Positions 26,037-34,654 of a DNA stretch of 64,000 bases are shown one piece after another. Position 1 is the stretch's first letter, and each line of letters opens with the position of its first letter. Origin of the DNA: Roseobacter ponti (GTDB lineage: Bacteria; Pseudomonadota; Alphaproteobacteria; Rhodobacterales; Rhodobacteraceae); NCBI RefSeq assembly GCF_012932215.1, contig NZ_CP048788.1, positions 868,001-932,000 of the forward strand. The letters run 5' to 3'. The notes below the pieces were generated by a model that saw only the letters and a program-made list of their open reading frames with translations, did not search any database and had not been told where the DNA came from. The translations under genes were made by a program, and so were the position numbers.

Positions 26037-26518
26037 GGATTGCTCATTGTTCTCTGAATCCGGGTTCGCGCGCGGAAAGATCTGCAGGCGATTATGATTG
26101 AATAATCATTCAGAAGAGGGTTCCGGGGCCCAATCGATATGTGCGTTTCCGCAGCCATACGTCAGCAAAATCGCACAACTTACGTAAGGTTGCCTTAAGA
26201 ACTCAGTATTATTACGGACACAACCATCAAGTGTGCGAAAAGAAACGATAATCAGTTATTGGGAGGAGATAACCGACAGTCTGAAGGTGCCGCAAACGCT
26301 GTTAGTGAGACAAAAACAGTTATTTCTTTACCACAGAACCGGGCGGAACCGGTTTCCGAAACACGGCAACCTTCGGGTGAGTTCATGGATTTTTATTGAT
26401 CCGGGAAGGCTTTTCAATATGATCTTCAATTGTAACAAGTATGTGGCGGGGCCGTTGTTTACGGCGATGATCTGCCGCCCCGGCCCGGTGTTATCCGGCC
26501 AGAAACAGGGAAAACCGA
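26037..26518. other. Intergenic region, AT-richer than its surroundings
   Basis: This 482-base gap lies between the LysR and XRE genes. I see no convincing gene. It contains a perfect 10-bp palindrome CTTACGTAAG (26179-26188), an ATGATT/AATCAT hairpin (26094-26109), a GGGAGGAG purine run near 26260 without a following family-like gene, and a repeated GAACCGG around 26336. It may hold a long 5' leader or an unrecognised small RNA for the XRE gene. Confidence 0.4.
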
Positions 26519-26890
26519 ATGGCACATGCCGTAGATGTACATGTAGGTAAGCGTATCCGTCAGCGCCGCTGGCTGGTGGGGATGACACAGCAGAAACTCG
26601 CGGAATGTGTCGGTATCAAATTCCAGCAAATTCAGAAATATGAAACCGGTGCCAACCGGGTGAGCGCGTCCCGGCTCTGGGATATCGCCGATGCACTTGA
26701 AGTGGATGTCGCCTTCTTCTTTGAAGGTCTCAAATCAGGTGCACCCGAAAGCCGTGAAGCGGATACCGTGCCGGTTGATATGATGGGCGACAAAGAGGCG
26801 ATGGATCTTGTCCGCTCGTACTACGCCATTCCTGAAAACCAGCGCCGACGTCTCTTTGAACTGGCCCGGGTTCTGAGCGACGTCGCCTGA
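26519..26890 (+). CDS. XRE-family helix-turn-helix regulator
   Basis: This 123-residue transcription factor has an N-terminal Cro/C1-type HTH (about 8-65: VGKRIRQRRWLVGMTQQKLAE, IKFQQIQKYETGANRVSASRLWDIADAL). A short acidic linker and a helical C-terminal tail (DLVRSYYAIPENQRRRLFELARVL) that may dimerise follow. This form is common and highly conserved in alphaproteobacteria, usually as a single chromosomal gene rather than a phage gene. It lies 62 bases before hisN on the same strand; the target is unknown. Confidence 0.92.
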   Translation: MAHAVDVHVGKRIRQRRWLVGMTQQKLAECVGIKFQQIQKYETGANRVSASRLWDIADALEVDVAFFFEGLKSGAPESREADTVPVDMMGDKEAMDLVRSYYAIPENQRRRLFELARVLSDVA

Positions 26891-26952
26891 GACGCCGCTA
26901 ACGCTGCGCTTGAGGCTTGCAGGGTTCGGGCGCGGATGCCAAGTATCGGTGT

Positions 26953-27768
26953 ATGACATCAGCCGGCAAGACTGTTCACGACCTTAAAGAGACAGACCGC
27001 ATAGCACAGCTGCTTGCTGATGCTGCGCGGGATACGATCCTGCCGTTCTTTCGCAAAAGCGGACTGGCATCCGATAACAAGCTTGCCGGCGGGTTTGATC
27101 CCGTCACCGAAGCAGATCGGGCGGCAGAGCGCGCCATGCGGGATATTCTCGCGCGCGAATGTCCGGACGACGCAATCCTTGGTGAGGAATACGGCACATC
27201 TTCCGGCACAAGCGGTCTGACCTGGGTCCTTGATCCGATCGACGGCACCCGCGGGTTCATCAGCGGTACACCAACGTGGGGCGTTCTGATCGCCTGCTCG
27301 GATGAAAATGGTCCCTTTTACGGCCTGATTGACCAGCCCTATATCGGTGAGCGGTTTACCGGCACCGGCGGGGTGGCGCAGATGACGGGCCCGCAGGGGT
27401 CAGCCAGTCTGCGCACCCTCGCGCCGCGCGATCTGTCACAGGCAATCGTCTTTACAACCTTTCCGGAGGTCGGCACCGAAGACGACGGGGCAGCATTCCG
27501 CGCGGTGGCAGGTCAGGCCCGGCTCGCGCGGTATGGTATGGACTGCTATGCCTATGCACTTCTCGCGGCGGGTCAGATTGATCTTGTGATCGAGGCCGGC
27601 CTTGCCCCCTATGATATTCAGGCGCCTGTTGCACTCATTACGGCGGCGGGTGGTATGGTCACGGACTGGCAGGGCGGTCCGGCCCATAACGGGGGCCGGG
27701 CGCTCGCCGCGGCGAACCATCAGATCCACGCCGAAGCTCTGGCCATTCTGAAAGAGGCACTCTCGTGA
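26953..27768 (+). CDS. hisN: Histidinol-phosphatase, inositol-monophosphatase family
   Basis: This 271-residue Mg-dependent phosphatase of the IMPase fold shows GEEYG at 77-81 and WVLDPIDGTRGF at 92-102 (metal-binding Asp94 and Asp97), and the C-terminal second motif APYDIQAPVALITAAGG. It probably carries out the histidinol-phosphate to histidinol step of histidine biosynthesis, as HisN-type enzymes do in actinobacteria and Rhodobacterales, where hisB is not bifunctional. Other IMPase substrates remain possible. The start is the ATG at 26953; the stop overlaps the next gene by 4 bases. Confidence 0.85.
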   Translation: MTSAGKTVHDLKETDRIAQLLADAARDTILPFFRKSGLASDNKLAGGFDPVTEADRAAERAMRDILARECPDDAILGEEYGTSSGTSGLTWVLDPIDGTRGFISGTPTWGVLIACSDENGPFYGLIDQPYIGERFTGTGGVAQMTGPQGSASLRTLAPRDLSQAIVFTTFPEVGTEDDGAAFRAVAGQARLARYGMDCYAYALLAAGQIDLVIEAGLAPYDIQAPVALITAAGGMVTDWQGGPAHNGGRALAAANHQIHAEALAILKEALS

Positions 27769-29105
27769 ACGGTCTGATCCTGCGCGGTGCAGCGCATCTT
27801 GTCACCATGGATGCCACCCGCCGCGTTCTGCAGAACGCCGACCTGGTGATCCGTGACGGGGTAGTCGCAGACATCGGCCCGGAAAACGCGGGCGGTCTGC
27901 CTGTCGTCGATGTTTCGGGCTGCGTTGTGACACCGGGCCTCGTGAACACGCACCACCATCTTTATCAGACGCTGACAAGGGCCGTGCCGGCGGGCCAGAA
28001 CGCGCTGCTTTTCGGCTGGTTGCAGGCGCTCTATCCGATCTGGGCGAAGTTTACGCCGGAGCATTTTTTCACCTCGGCTCAGGTCGGGATGGCCGAACTT
28101 GCGCTTTCGGGATGCACGCTGACCTCCGATCATCTGTACCTTTACCCAAACGGGGCCCGTCTTGATGATACGATCCACGCAGCGGCGGAAACCGGCCTGA
28201 GATTTCAGCCGACACGCGGGGCAATGAGCATCGGTGTCTCTGCCGGCGGCCTGCCGCCCGATGATCTGGTAGAAACAGAAGCTGCTGTGCTTGACGACTG
28301 TGTCCGCGTCATTGACGCCTTTCACGATCCGTCGCCCGGGTCGATGTGCCGGGTCGGGGTCGCGCCCTGTTCGCCCTTCTCGGTGAGCCGGGAACTGATG
28401 CGGGATGCCGCCCTGCTGGCGCGCGACAAGGGCGTGATGATGCACACGCATCTTGCTGAAAACGAGGAGGATATTGCTTATTCGCTGGCGCAGTTCGGAT
28501 GTCGGCCGGGACAATATGCCGAAGAACTGGGCTGGGTCGGACCGGACGTCTGGCATGCCCATTGTGTGCGTCTGGATCCCGAAGAGATAGCGCTTTTCGC
28601 GCGCACGGGCACCGGTGTGGCGCATTGCCCATGCTCCAACTGCCGGCTCGGGAGCGGTATTGCGCCGGTGCGCGCCATGCGCGATGCGGGCGTGCCCGTT
28701 GGCCTCGGCGTTGACGGGTCGGCCAGCAATGACGCGGGCAATCTTGTCGCCGAAGCCCGTCAGGCGATGTTGCTGCAGCGCGTGGCGCGCGGCGCGGACG
28801 CCATGAGCCCCGGCGAAGCGCTGGAGATTGCAACACGCGGCGGTGCCGATATCCTCGGTCGCCCGGAGTGCGGCCGGCTTGAGGTTGGCTCCCGTGCGGA
28901 TATTGCCGTCTGGGATGTCTCCGGTATCGAAAGCGCGGGCAGCTGGGATCCGGCGGCACTGCTGCTGGCCGGGCCGGTCACGGTGCGGGATCTCTTCGTC
29001 GAAGGACGCGAGGTCGTGCGCGACGGTCAGCTGAAGACACTTGACCTAGGGGCGCTGGTGCGCAGACAAAACAGCATGGCGCGCAACCTGCAGGAGGCTC
29101 TGTGA
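27765..29105 (+). CDS. 8-oxoguanine deaminase (amidohydrolase superfamily)
   Basis: This 446-residue metal-dependent deaminase has NTHHHLYQTL (61-70; metal-binding histidines) and the MMHTHLAENEED and VWHAHCVRLDPEE segments. It also has AHCPCSNCRLGSG and VDGSASNDAGN (metal-binding Asp). The CPCSNCRLGSG motif separates 8-oxoguanine deaminases from the related TrzN/AtzB-type and S-adenosylhomocysteine deaminases. It converts 8-oxoguanine to urate, salvaging oxidised guanine. A GTG start overlaps hisN by 4 bases and the stop overlaps a CAP-domain gene by 4 bases. A guanine deaminase gene faces it from the other strand. Confidence 0.88.
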   Translation: MNGLILRGAAHLVTMDATRRVLQNADLVIRDGVVADIGPENAGGLPVVDVSGCVVTPGLVNTHHHLYQTLTRAVPAGQNALLFGWLQALYPIWAKFTPEHFFTSAQVGMAELALSGCTLTSDHLYLYPNGARLDDTIHAAAETGLRFQPTRGAMSIGVSAGGLPPDDLVETEAAVLDDCVRVIDAFHDPSPGSMCRVGVAPCSPFSVSRELMRDAALLARDKGVMMHTHLAENEEDIAYSLAQFGCRPGQYAEELGWVGPDVWHAHCVRLDPEEIALFARTGTGVAHCPCSNCRLGSGIAPVRAMRDAGVPVGLGVDGSASNDAGNLVAEARQAMLLQRVARGADAMSPGEALEIATRGGADILGRPECGRLEVGSRADIAVWDVSGIESAGSWDPAALLLAGPVTVRDLFVEGREVVRDGQLKTLDLGALVRRQNSMARNLQEAL

Positions 29106-29524
29106 AACCCGTAGCGACACTTCTCATTCTGCTGTTGTCTGCACAGTCGCTGTGGGCCGGTGAAGAGGCTGTGCGGGTGCTCAACCAGTTCCGCGCTGAC
29201 CAGGGTCGGGCTGCGGTCGGCTGGTCGGAGAGACTGGAACAGGCCGCAGCGGGCCATGCGCGCGACATGCTGGAAAACGGATTTTTCAGCCACACCGGCA
29301 GTGACGGATCGGACATCGGCCAGCGGGTTGCCCGCACCGGATACAAATGGTGCTACATCGCTGAAAACATCGCACGGGGGCAGCGCAGCCTTTATGAGGT
29401 GATGGACAGGTGGGCGGCCTCTTCTGGCCACCGGCGCAATATGCTGCTTCGCGACGTCCGGGAGTTCGCGCTGGTCGAAGGACCTGGTCGGATCTGGGTT
29501 ATGGTGCTGGCGCAGCCCTGCTAG
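29102..29524 (+). CDS. Secreted CAP-domain protein (SCP/PR-1 family)
   Basis: This 140-residue protein has a signal peptide (cleavage about after residue 19, LWAGEEA). The CAP domain follows, with LNQFRADQGRAAVGWSERLEQAAAGHARDML and the CAP motif FFSHTGSDGSDIGQRVARTGY, ending with SGHRRNML. Bacterial CAP proteins are secreted or periplasmic; their biochemical function is mostly unknown. Translational coupling to 8-oxoguanine deaminase by a GTG start overlapping its stop is curious for a secreted protein. Confidence 0.88.
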   Translation: MKPVATLLILLLSAQSLWAGEEAVRVLNQFRADQGRAAVGWSERLEQAAAGHARDMLENGFFSHTGSDGSDIGQRVARTGYKWCYIAENIARGQRSLYEVMDRWAASSGHRRNMLLRDVREFALVEGPGRIWVMVLAQPC

Positions 29525-29525
29525 A

Positions 29526-30824
29526 TCAGCGCTCTGAACGGCGCATCCCGCCGGTCCAGACGTCAGCGATTGCGCGGTCATCTCCCATCATCAGCGTCGG
29601 AAAAACCGCTTCCCAGATACCTTCTGCCCGGGCATGGCGCTGCGCGATTGCTGGTGTCGACGCGAGGTCAAGCACCGTGAGATCAGCCTCAAGACCCGGA
29701 GCGATCCGTCCGATATGATCATCAAGATGCAGGCTTCGTGCAGACCCTGCCGTGGCCAGCCACAAAAGCTGCGCCGGGTGCAGCGCTGTGCCGCGCAGCT
29801 GTGCAATCTCGTATGTCGCGGCCATCGTGCGCAGCATCGAAAACGACGACCCGCCTCCGGTATCGGTTGCCATCCCGAGCGGTATTCCGCGCGCCGCGAG
29901 GCCTGCGACATCCATCATCCCCGAACCGATGAAGGTGTTGGAGGTCGGGCAATGCACAAGTGCAGCGCCGGCCCCGGCAATCCGGTCAGTTTCGCGCGTT
30001 TCCAGATGGATGGCGTGGCCATAGACACCGCGCGCACCAAGCAGCCCGTGGGCCTCATAAGTGTCCAGATAATCGCGCGCCTGTGGAAAGAGGCCCTTTA
30101 CCCAGTCAACCTCTGCGGGTTGCTCTGAAAGATGCGTCTGCATCAGGCAGTCCGGATGCTCCGCCCAGAGCGCACCAAGCGCTGAGAGCTGTTCCGGTGT
30201 CGACGTGGGCGAAAACCTTGGCGTGATCGCATAGCCGAGACGTCCCCTGCCATGCCACTTTTCAATCAGCGCCTTACTGTCGTCATATGCCGACTGTGCG
30301 GTATCCTGAAGATCCGGCGGCGCGTTGCGGTCCATACAGGTCTTGCCGGCCACCGCGCGCAGCCCGCGCGCCAGTGCGGCCTCGAAAAACGCGTCCACGC
30401 TGTGCGGATGGATGGTGCAGTAGGATGCAACGGTGGTGGTGCCGTGTCCCAGTGAAAGATCAAGGTATCCCTCTGCGGTCTGACGTGCGAACTCCGGGTC
30501 GCTCAGCCGCATCTCTTCGGGAAAAGTATAAGTATTCAGCCAGTCGATGAGCTGTTTGCCCCAGCTCGCGATGATGGCGGTCTGCGGGTAATGCACATGC
30601 GCGTCGATAAACCCCGGGCAGATAAGGTGCCCGCCGTAGTCCGTCACCCGGGCATCCGGATGGCGGGCGCGCAGGTCATCGGCTTCACCGACCTCGGCGA
30701 TCTTTCCGTCGCGCAGCAGCACGCCACCCCGGGTATTAACCGAAATAACCTCGTCATACGGGGCGAGAAACGGGTTTCCGGATGTGCCGAAGGTCATTCC
30801 CAGAAGGAGATCGGTGCTGCTCAT
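29526..30824 (-). CDS. guaD: Guanine deaminase
   Basis: This 432-residue zinc amidohydrolase converts guanine to xanthine and ammonia. The signature is CPGFIDAHVHYPQTAIIASWG near the N-terminus (metal histidines), with MQTHLSEQPAEVDWV, GHAIHLE and VHCPTSNTFIGSG in the middle and MATDTGGGSSFSML containing the last metal Asp. The length fits GuaD. It converges with the CAP gene, one base between stops. With the 8-oxoguanine deaminase it forms a purine-deamination cluster. Confidence 0.93.
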   Translation of the reverse strand: MSSTDLLLGMTFGTSGNPFLAPYDEVISVNTRGGVLLRDGKIAEVGEADDLRARHPDARVTDYGGHLICPGFIDAHVHYPQTAIIASWGKQLIDWLNTYTFPEEMRLSDPEFARQTAEGYLDLSLGHGTTTVASYCTIHPHSVDAFFEAALARGLRAVAGKTCMDRNAPPDLQDTAQSAYDDSKALIEKWHGRGRLGYAITPRFSPTSTPEQLSALGALWAEHPDCLMQTHLSEQPAEVDWVKGLFPQARDYLDTYEAHGLLGARGVYGHAIHLETRETDRIAGAGAALVHCPTSNTFIGSGMMDVAGLAARGIPLGMATDTGGGSSFSMLRTMAATYEIAQLRGTALHPAQLLWLATAGSARSLHLDDHIGRIAPGLEADLTVLDLASTPAIAQRHARAEGIWEAVFPTLMMGDDRAIADVWTGGMRRSER

Positions 30825-30928
30825 GGCTCCTTTTTAGGCGCAGGCAGAGGTCAGGGCAACGTCAGAACGGGGGACCATTGTATCCGTCATGCCCGGCCCC
30901 TATGGTCTGGCAAAAGAGGAGGCGCGGC

Positions 30929-32320
30929 ATGTCGGACGAGACCGGGCAGATCGAAGCGGAGGTGGAAGACGAAGCCTATCTGCTGGGTCCCAAAGCCATC
31001 GCAGCCATCCTTTATGCTGTTGATATCGAGGACCGCGAAAAGCTCATTGAGCTGATGGAGCCGCTGCATGCGGCCGACATCGCTGACCTGCTTGAACAGA
31101 TAAACGCCTTTGACCGGACGCGGCTTATCCGCCTTTACGACCGGGAGTTCGACGGTGAGATTCTGTCAGAACTTGATGAGGCAATCCGCGAAGAGGTCAT
31201 TGCTGTTCTGACGCCGCAGGTGCTGAACCAGGCGATCCGCGACATGGACAGCGACGATGTTGTCGACCTTGTCGAGGATCTTGAGGGCGACCAGCAGGAG
31301 GCCATTCTAGAAGCGCTTGAAGATGCCGATCGGGTCGCGGTGCGTCAGGCCCTGGGCTATCCGGAGTATTCAGCCGGACGTCTGATGCAGCGTGAAGTCG
31401 TCATGGCGCCCGAGCACTGGACGGTGGGCGAGGCAATCGATTTTCTGCGCGCAACACCGGAAGAAGAGCTGCCCGACCAGTTTTATCACATCGTCATCGT
31501 TGACCCGCGCCTGCACCCGGTGGGCAATGTGACCCTTGGCAAGCTGATGCGTTCCAAAAGAGCCACAAAGCTGATGGATCTGAAGGAAGAAACCTTTCGC
31601 GTCATACCCGCGATGCAGGAAGAATCCGATGTCGCTTATGCGTTCAACCAGTATCACCTCATTTCTGCTCCTGTCGTTGACGACGAGGGCAGGCTGATCG
31701 GTGTGATCACAATCGATGACGCGATGGCCGTGCTGGATGAAGAGCATGAAGAAGATATCCTGCGTCTGGCCGGCGTCGGCGAGGGCTCTTTGTCGGACCG
31801 CGTGGTGGACACAACAAAACAGCGCCTGCCCTGGCTTGCGGTCAATCTGGTCACGGCGATTGCCGCCTCGCTGGTGATCGCGCAGTTTGAAGTGGCGCTC
31901 GCGCAGATTGTGGCGCTTGCCGTTCTGATGCCGATCGTGGCCTCAATGGGGGGCAATGCCGGCACCCAGTCGCTGACAGTGGCGGTGCGCGCGATTGCGA
32001 CCAAGGACCTGACCGGTGCCAACGTCTGGCGGGTGATCCGGCGGGAAGTTCTGGTTGGGCTGATCAACGGACTGATTTTTGCGGTGATCATGGGTATCGT
32101 CGGCTTTATCTGGTTCGGCTCGCCGCAACTGGGCTATGTCATTGCCACGGCGATGGTGATCAATCTTGTGGTGGCAGGGCTCGCCGGTACGGTCATCCCG
32201 GTCATACTGGAGCGTGTAGGCGTCGATCCGGCACTGGCCTCGGGGGCCTTTGTGACGACGGTGACGGATGTGGTCGGCTTTTTTGCCTTCCTCGGGCTGG
32301 CGGTCCTGGTGCTGCTGTGA
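30929..32320 (+). CDS. mgtE: Magnesium transporter MgtE
   Basis: This 463-residue Mg2+ channel has a cytosolic superhelical N domain (about 20-130, rich in ELMEPLHAADIADLLEQ-type repeats), then two CBS domains (about 140-265). Five transmembrane helices follow (about 290-463) with the pore motif MPIVASMGGNAGTQS. The ATG at 30929 follows a good SD (GAGGAGG) and an N-terminus of normal length; upstream frame is not family-like. Gating by intracellular Mg2+ binding to the N and CBS domains is known for the family. Translationally coupled to the next gene. Confidence 0.96.
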   Translation: MSDETGQIEAEVEDEAYLLGPKAIAAILYAVDIEDREKLIELMEPLHAADIADLLEQINAFDRTRLIRLYDREFDGEILSELDEAIREEVIAVLTPQVLNQAIRDMDSDDVVDLVEDLEGDQQEAILEALEDADRVAVRQALGYPEYSAGRLMQREVVMAPEHWTVGEAIDFLRATPEEELPDQFYHIVIVDPRLHPVGNVTLGKLMRSKRATKLMDLKEETFRVIPAMQEESDVAYAFNQYHLISAPVVDDEGRLIGVITIDDAMAVLDEEHEEDILRLAGVGEGSLSDRVVDTTKQRLPWLAVNLVTAIAASLVIAQFEVALAQIVALAVLMPIVASMGGNAGTQSLTVAVRAIATKDLTGANVWRVIRREVLVGLINGLIFAVIMGIVGFIWFGSPQLGYVIATAMVINLVVAGLAGTVIPVILERVGVDPALASGAFVTTVTDVVGFFAFLGLAVLVLL

Positions 32321-32883
32321 CGTCGGATATGGCCGCGATCAAAGCCGCCGCGCGAAAGGACGGATTTGCCCGCCGCAAGGCGGCCCATGCGGTCGATCCC
32401 GGCACGGGGGCTGCGCGCCTTTCCGAACTGCTTGCCGGTTTTCGTGGCGTGCCTCTGGCCGGATATATGGCGATCCGGACAGAAATTGATCCGGGACCCG
32501 CGATGGAAGAAGCCTGCGCGCATGGCCTGGTCGGGGTGCCGGTGATCACCGGGGCAGGCGAGCCGCTGCTCTTTGCCCGCTGGGAGCCGGATACTGTGAT
32601 GACCGAGGGTACCTTCGGGGCTTTGGTCCCTGCAGACTGCGATTATTTCGAGCCCGAAATCCTTATCGTGCCACTTGTCGCATTCGATCTGCACGGCGGG
32701 CGTCTGGGCTATGGCGGCGGGTTCTATGACCGGACGCTTGAGCAGCTGCGCGCGCGCCGGGCGACACTGGCGGTCGGATTTGCCTATGGTGCACAGCAGG
32801 CCGGGAGCCTGCCGCTGGAGTCAACGGACCAGCCGCTTGATCTGATTGTTACCGAGCAGGACGTAATTGATCTGCGGGGTTAA
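32317..32883 (+). CDS. 5-formyltetrahydrofolate cyclo-ligase
   Basis: This 188-residue ATP-dependent enzyme turns 5-formyl-THF into 5,10-methenyl-THF, recycling the stored folate form. The family motif GRLGYGGGFYDRTL (about 127-140) and the N-terminal KAAARKDGFARRKA stretch are present. A GTG start overlaps the mgtE stop by 4 bases; the pairing with mgtE is not functional as far as I know. Its stop overlaps the convergent SDR gene by 4 bases. Confidence 0.93.
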   Translation: MTSDMAAIKAAARKDGFARRKAAHAVDPGTGAARLSELLAGFRGVPLAGYMAIRTEIDPGPAMEEACAHGLVGVPVITGAGEPLLFARWEPDTVMTEGTFGALVPADCDYFEPEILIVPLVAFDLHGGRLGYGGGFYDRTLEQLRARRATLAVGFAYGAQQAGSLPLESTDQPLDLIVTEQDVIDLRG

Positions 32884-33722
32884 TCAGCGGCATCTTTTTC
32901 AAACTCTGCAAACTGCTCGGACCAGTCCGGATGCCAGCGCGACAGGGCAGGCCGGTTTTCGGTGATATCACCCGCAGACCAGAGCACCCGGCGCGCATCA
33001 ACTGCCGGCGTCACGCTGTTGTCGGGGCAAAGGACGTAGAAATCTCCATCCCCGATCCGGTCAAAAAGCCAGTCCACGCATTGCTCGCTGGTCCAGGCCG
33101 CGGGCGGCTTTTCCGGCATTATTTCCGCAATCATCCCGGTATAGGTAAAGCCCGGCACAAAAAGATGCACATTCACCGGTGCGCCTTCTTCGCGCAGTTC
33201 ATGCGCAAGCTGCTCGGTCAGCACCTTTACCGCGGCCTTGCTGACGTTATAAGCCGGATTTCCGGGCGGGGTGGTGATCCCCTGTTTGGAGCCTGTGTTG
33301 ATTATTGTGGCGGGACGGCCGGCTGCGATCATGCGGGGTACAAAGGCCTGCACACCGTTCAGGATACCGTAGAAATTTACGTCGATAATCTGCCGCCAGG
33401 CGTCGGTGATATCGAGCGTGCTGCTGGGCTGCGCAATGCCTGCGTTATTCATCAGCACGGCGACAGGCCCCATTGAGAAAGCCTGATCGGCGAGGGCTTT
33501 GAGATCGTCAGCACGGGCAACATCTGTCACGGCGGTTTCAACCCGCCCGCCCGGCGAGCGCAGCGAGGCGGCGGCTTTGTCCAGTGCATCCGCGCTGATA
33601 TCAGCGAGCAGCAGGTCAAACCCGCGTTGTGCCAGATACCGGGCCGCCGCAAGGCCCACGCCGCTTGCACCGCCGGTGACGACGGCCACGCCGCCCGTGT
33701 CTGCAATCTGCTTCCAGGTCAT
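32880..33722 (-). CDS. SDR family NAD(P)-dependent oxidoreductase
   Basis: This 280-residue short-chain dehydrogenase has the Rossmann glycine motif TGGASGVG (16-23), NNAG (92-95), and the catalytic pair Tyr158 and Lys162 in YNVSK, with Ser about 13 residues earlier. ADIS after the second strand suggests NAD(P) choice at about Asp41. The C-terminal residues (about 200-280) are longer than in minimal SDRs. The substrate cannot be told; it resembles SDRs of unknown specificity in Roseobacters. It is a single gene on its strand. Confidence 0.9.
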   Translation of the reverse strand: MTWKQIADTGGVAVVTGGASGVGLAAARYLAQRGFDLLLADISADALDKAAASLRSPGGRVETAVTDVARADDLKALADQAFSMGPVAVLMNNAGIAQPSSTLDITDAWRQIIDVNFYGILNGVQAFVPRMIAAGRPATIINTGSKQGITTPPGNPAYNVSKAAVKVLTEQLAHELREEGAPVNVHLFVPGFTYTGMIAEIMPEKPPAAWTSEQCVDWLFDRIGDGDFYVLCPDNSVTPAVDARRVLWSAGDITENRPALSRWHPDWSEQFAEFEKDAAD

Positions 33723-33841
33723 ATGTCTCTCCCTGTTCCACCGGCCGGACCGGCCCGGTTCTTCTGTTGGTGATATGCCGCGACCGGTTTCAGCATCTTT
33801 TCCCTTGCCGTGGATGCCTGGCCGCCCTACCCATCCTCTTC

Positions 33842-34654
33842 ATGAAAATTCTGTTCCTTGGTGATGTGATGGGGCGCGCGGGCCGCCGCGCCGTGTGTGA
33901 AAATCTGGCACGCCTGCGCGATGCGTGGAAGCTCGACTTTATCGTTGTGAACGCGGAAAACGCAACATCGGGCATGGGGCTGTCGGCCGCGCATGCGCAG
34001 ACACTGCTGGAGGCCGGTGCCGATTGTCTGACGCTCGGGGATCATGCCTTTGATCAGAAAGACATGCTCAGGTTCATCGAACAGGAGCCACGCATCATCC
34101 GGCCGCTGAACTTTTCAAAGGCAGCACCCGGCAAGGGCGCGCGGCTTTTTTCCGCACGTAACGGCCGCAAGGTACTGGTGGCTCAGGCGCTGGGTCAGGT
34201 GTTTATGAAAAGGCCCTTTGATGATCCGTTCTCGGCGCTGGAGCCGGTGCTGAAATCGCATCCGCCCGGCGGGCTGGCCCATGCCATTCTGGTCGATTTT
34301 CACTGTGAAGCGACATCGGAAAAGATGGCGATGGGTCACTTCTGCGACGGGCGTGCGAGCCTTGTTGTGGGCACCCATACCCATGTGCCCACGGCGGATG
34401 CGATGATTCTGGCGCGGGGCACCGGCTATCTGACGGATGCCGGGATGTGCGGCGACTATAACTCGGTGATCGGCATGGAAAAACAGGAGCCGTTGCGGCG
34501 TTTTCTGACCGGGATGCCCAAGGAGCGTTTTACGCCCGCAACCGGTGATGCCACTCTCTCCGGCGTCTATGTCGAAACTGACGACCGGACCGGTATGGCG
34601 ACGCGGATCGCGATGGTGCGCGACGGAGGACTTCTGCAGGCCGCGGCCCCGTGA
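33842..34654 (+). CDS. YmdB/TIGR00282-family metallophosphoesterase
   Basis: This 270-residue calcineurin-like phosphoesterase opens MKILFLGDVMGRAGRRAV and has NAENATSGMG, LGDHAFDQKD, and VDFHCEATSEKMAMGHF and VVGTHTHVPTAD for binding the di-metal centre. YmdB of Bacillus degrades 2',3'-cyclic nucleotides (cAMP in vitro) and acts in biofilm/motility switching; the role in this group is unknown. The ATG at 33842 is chosen because the metal-binding GDVM motif starts at residue 7. The stop overlaps the next transporter by 4 bases. Confidence 0.9.
   Translation: MKILFLGDVMGRAGRRAVCENLARLRDAWKLDFIVVNAENATSGMGLSAAHAQTLLEAGADCLTLGDHAFDQKDMLRFIEQEPRIIRPLNFSKAAPGKGARLFSARNGRKVLVAQALGQVFMKRPFDDPFSALEPVLKSHPPGGLAHAILVDFHCEATSEKMAMGHFCDGRASLVVGTHTHVPTADAMILARGTGYLTDAGMCGDYNSVIGMEKQEPLRRFLTGMPKERFTPATGDATLSGVYVETDDRTGMATRIAMVRDGGLLQAAAP

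Noticed and set aside
26233-26550. Possible 105-codon gene after a GGGAGGAG purine run
   Set aside because: It begins before the purine run, runs into the XRE start, has odd composition and no conserved motif, so it was left as intergenic.
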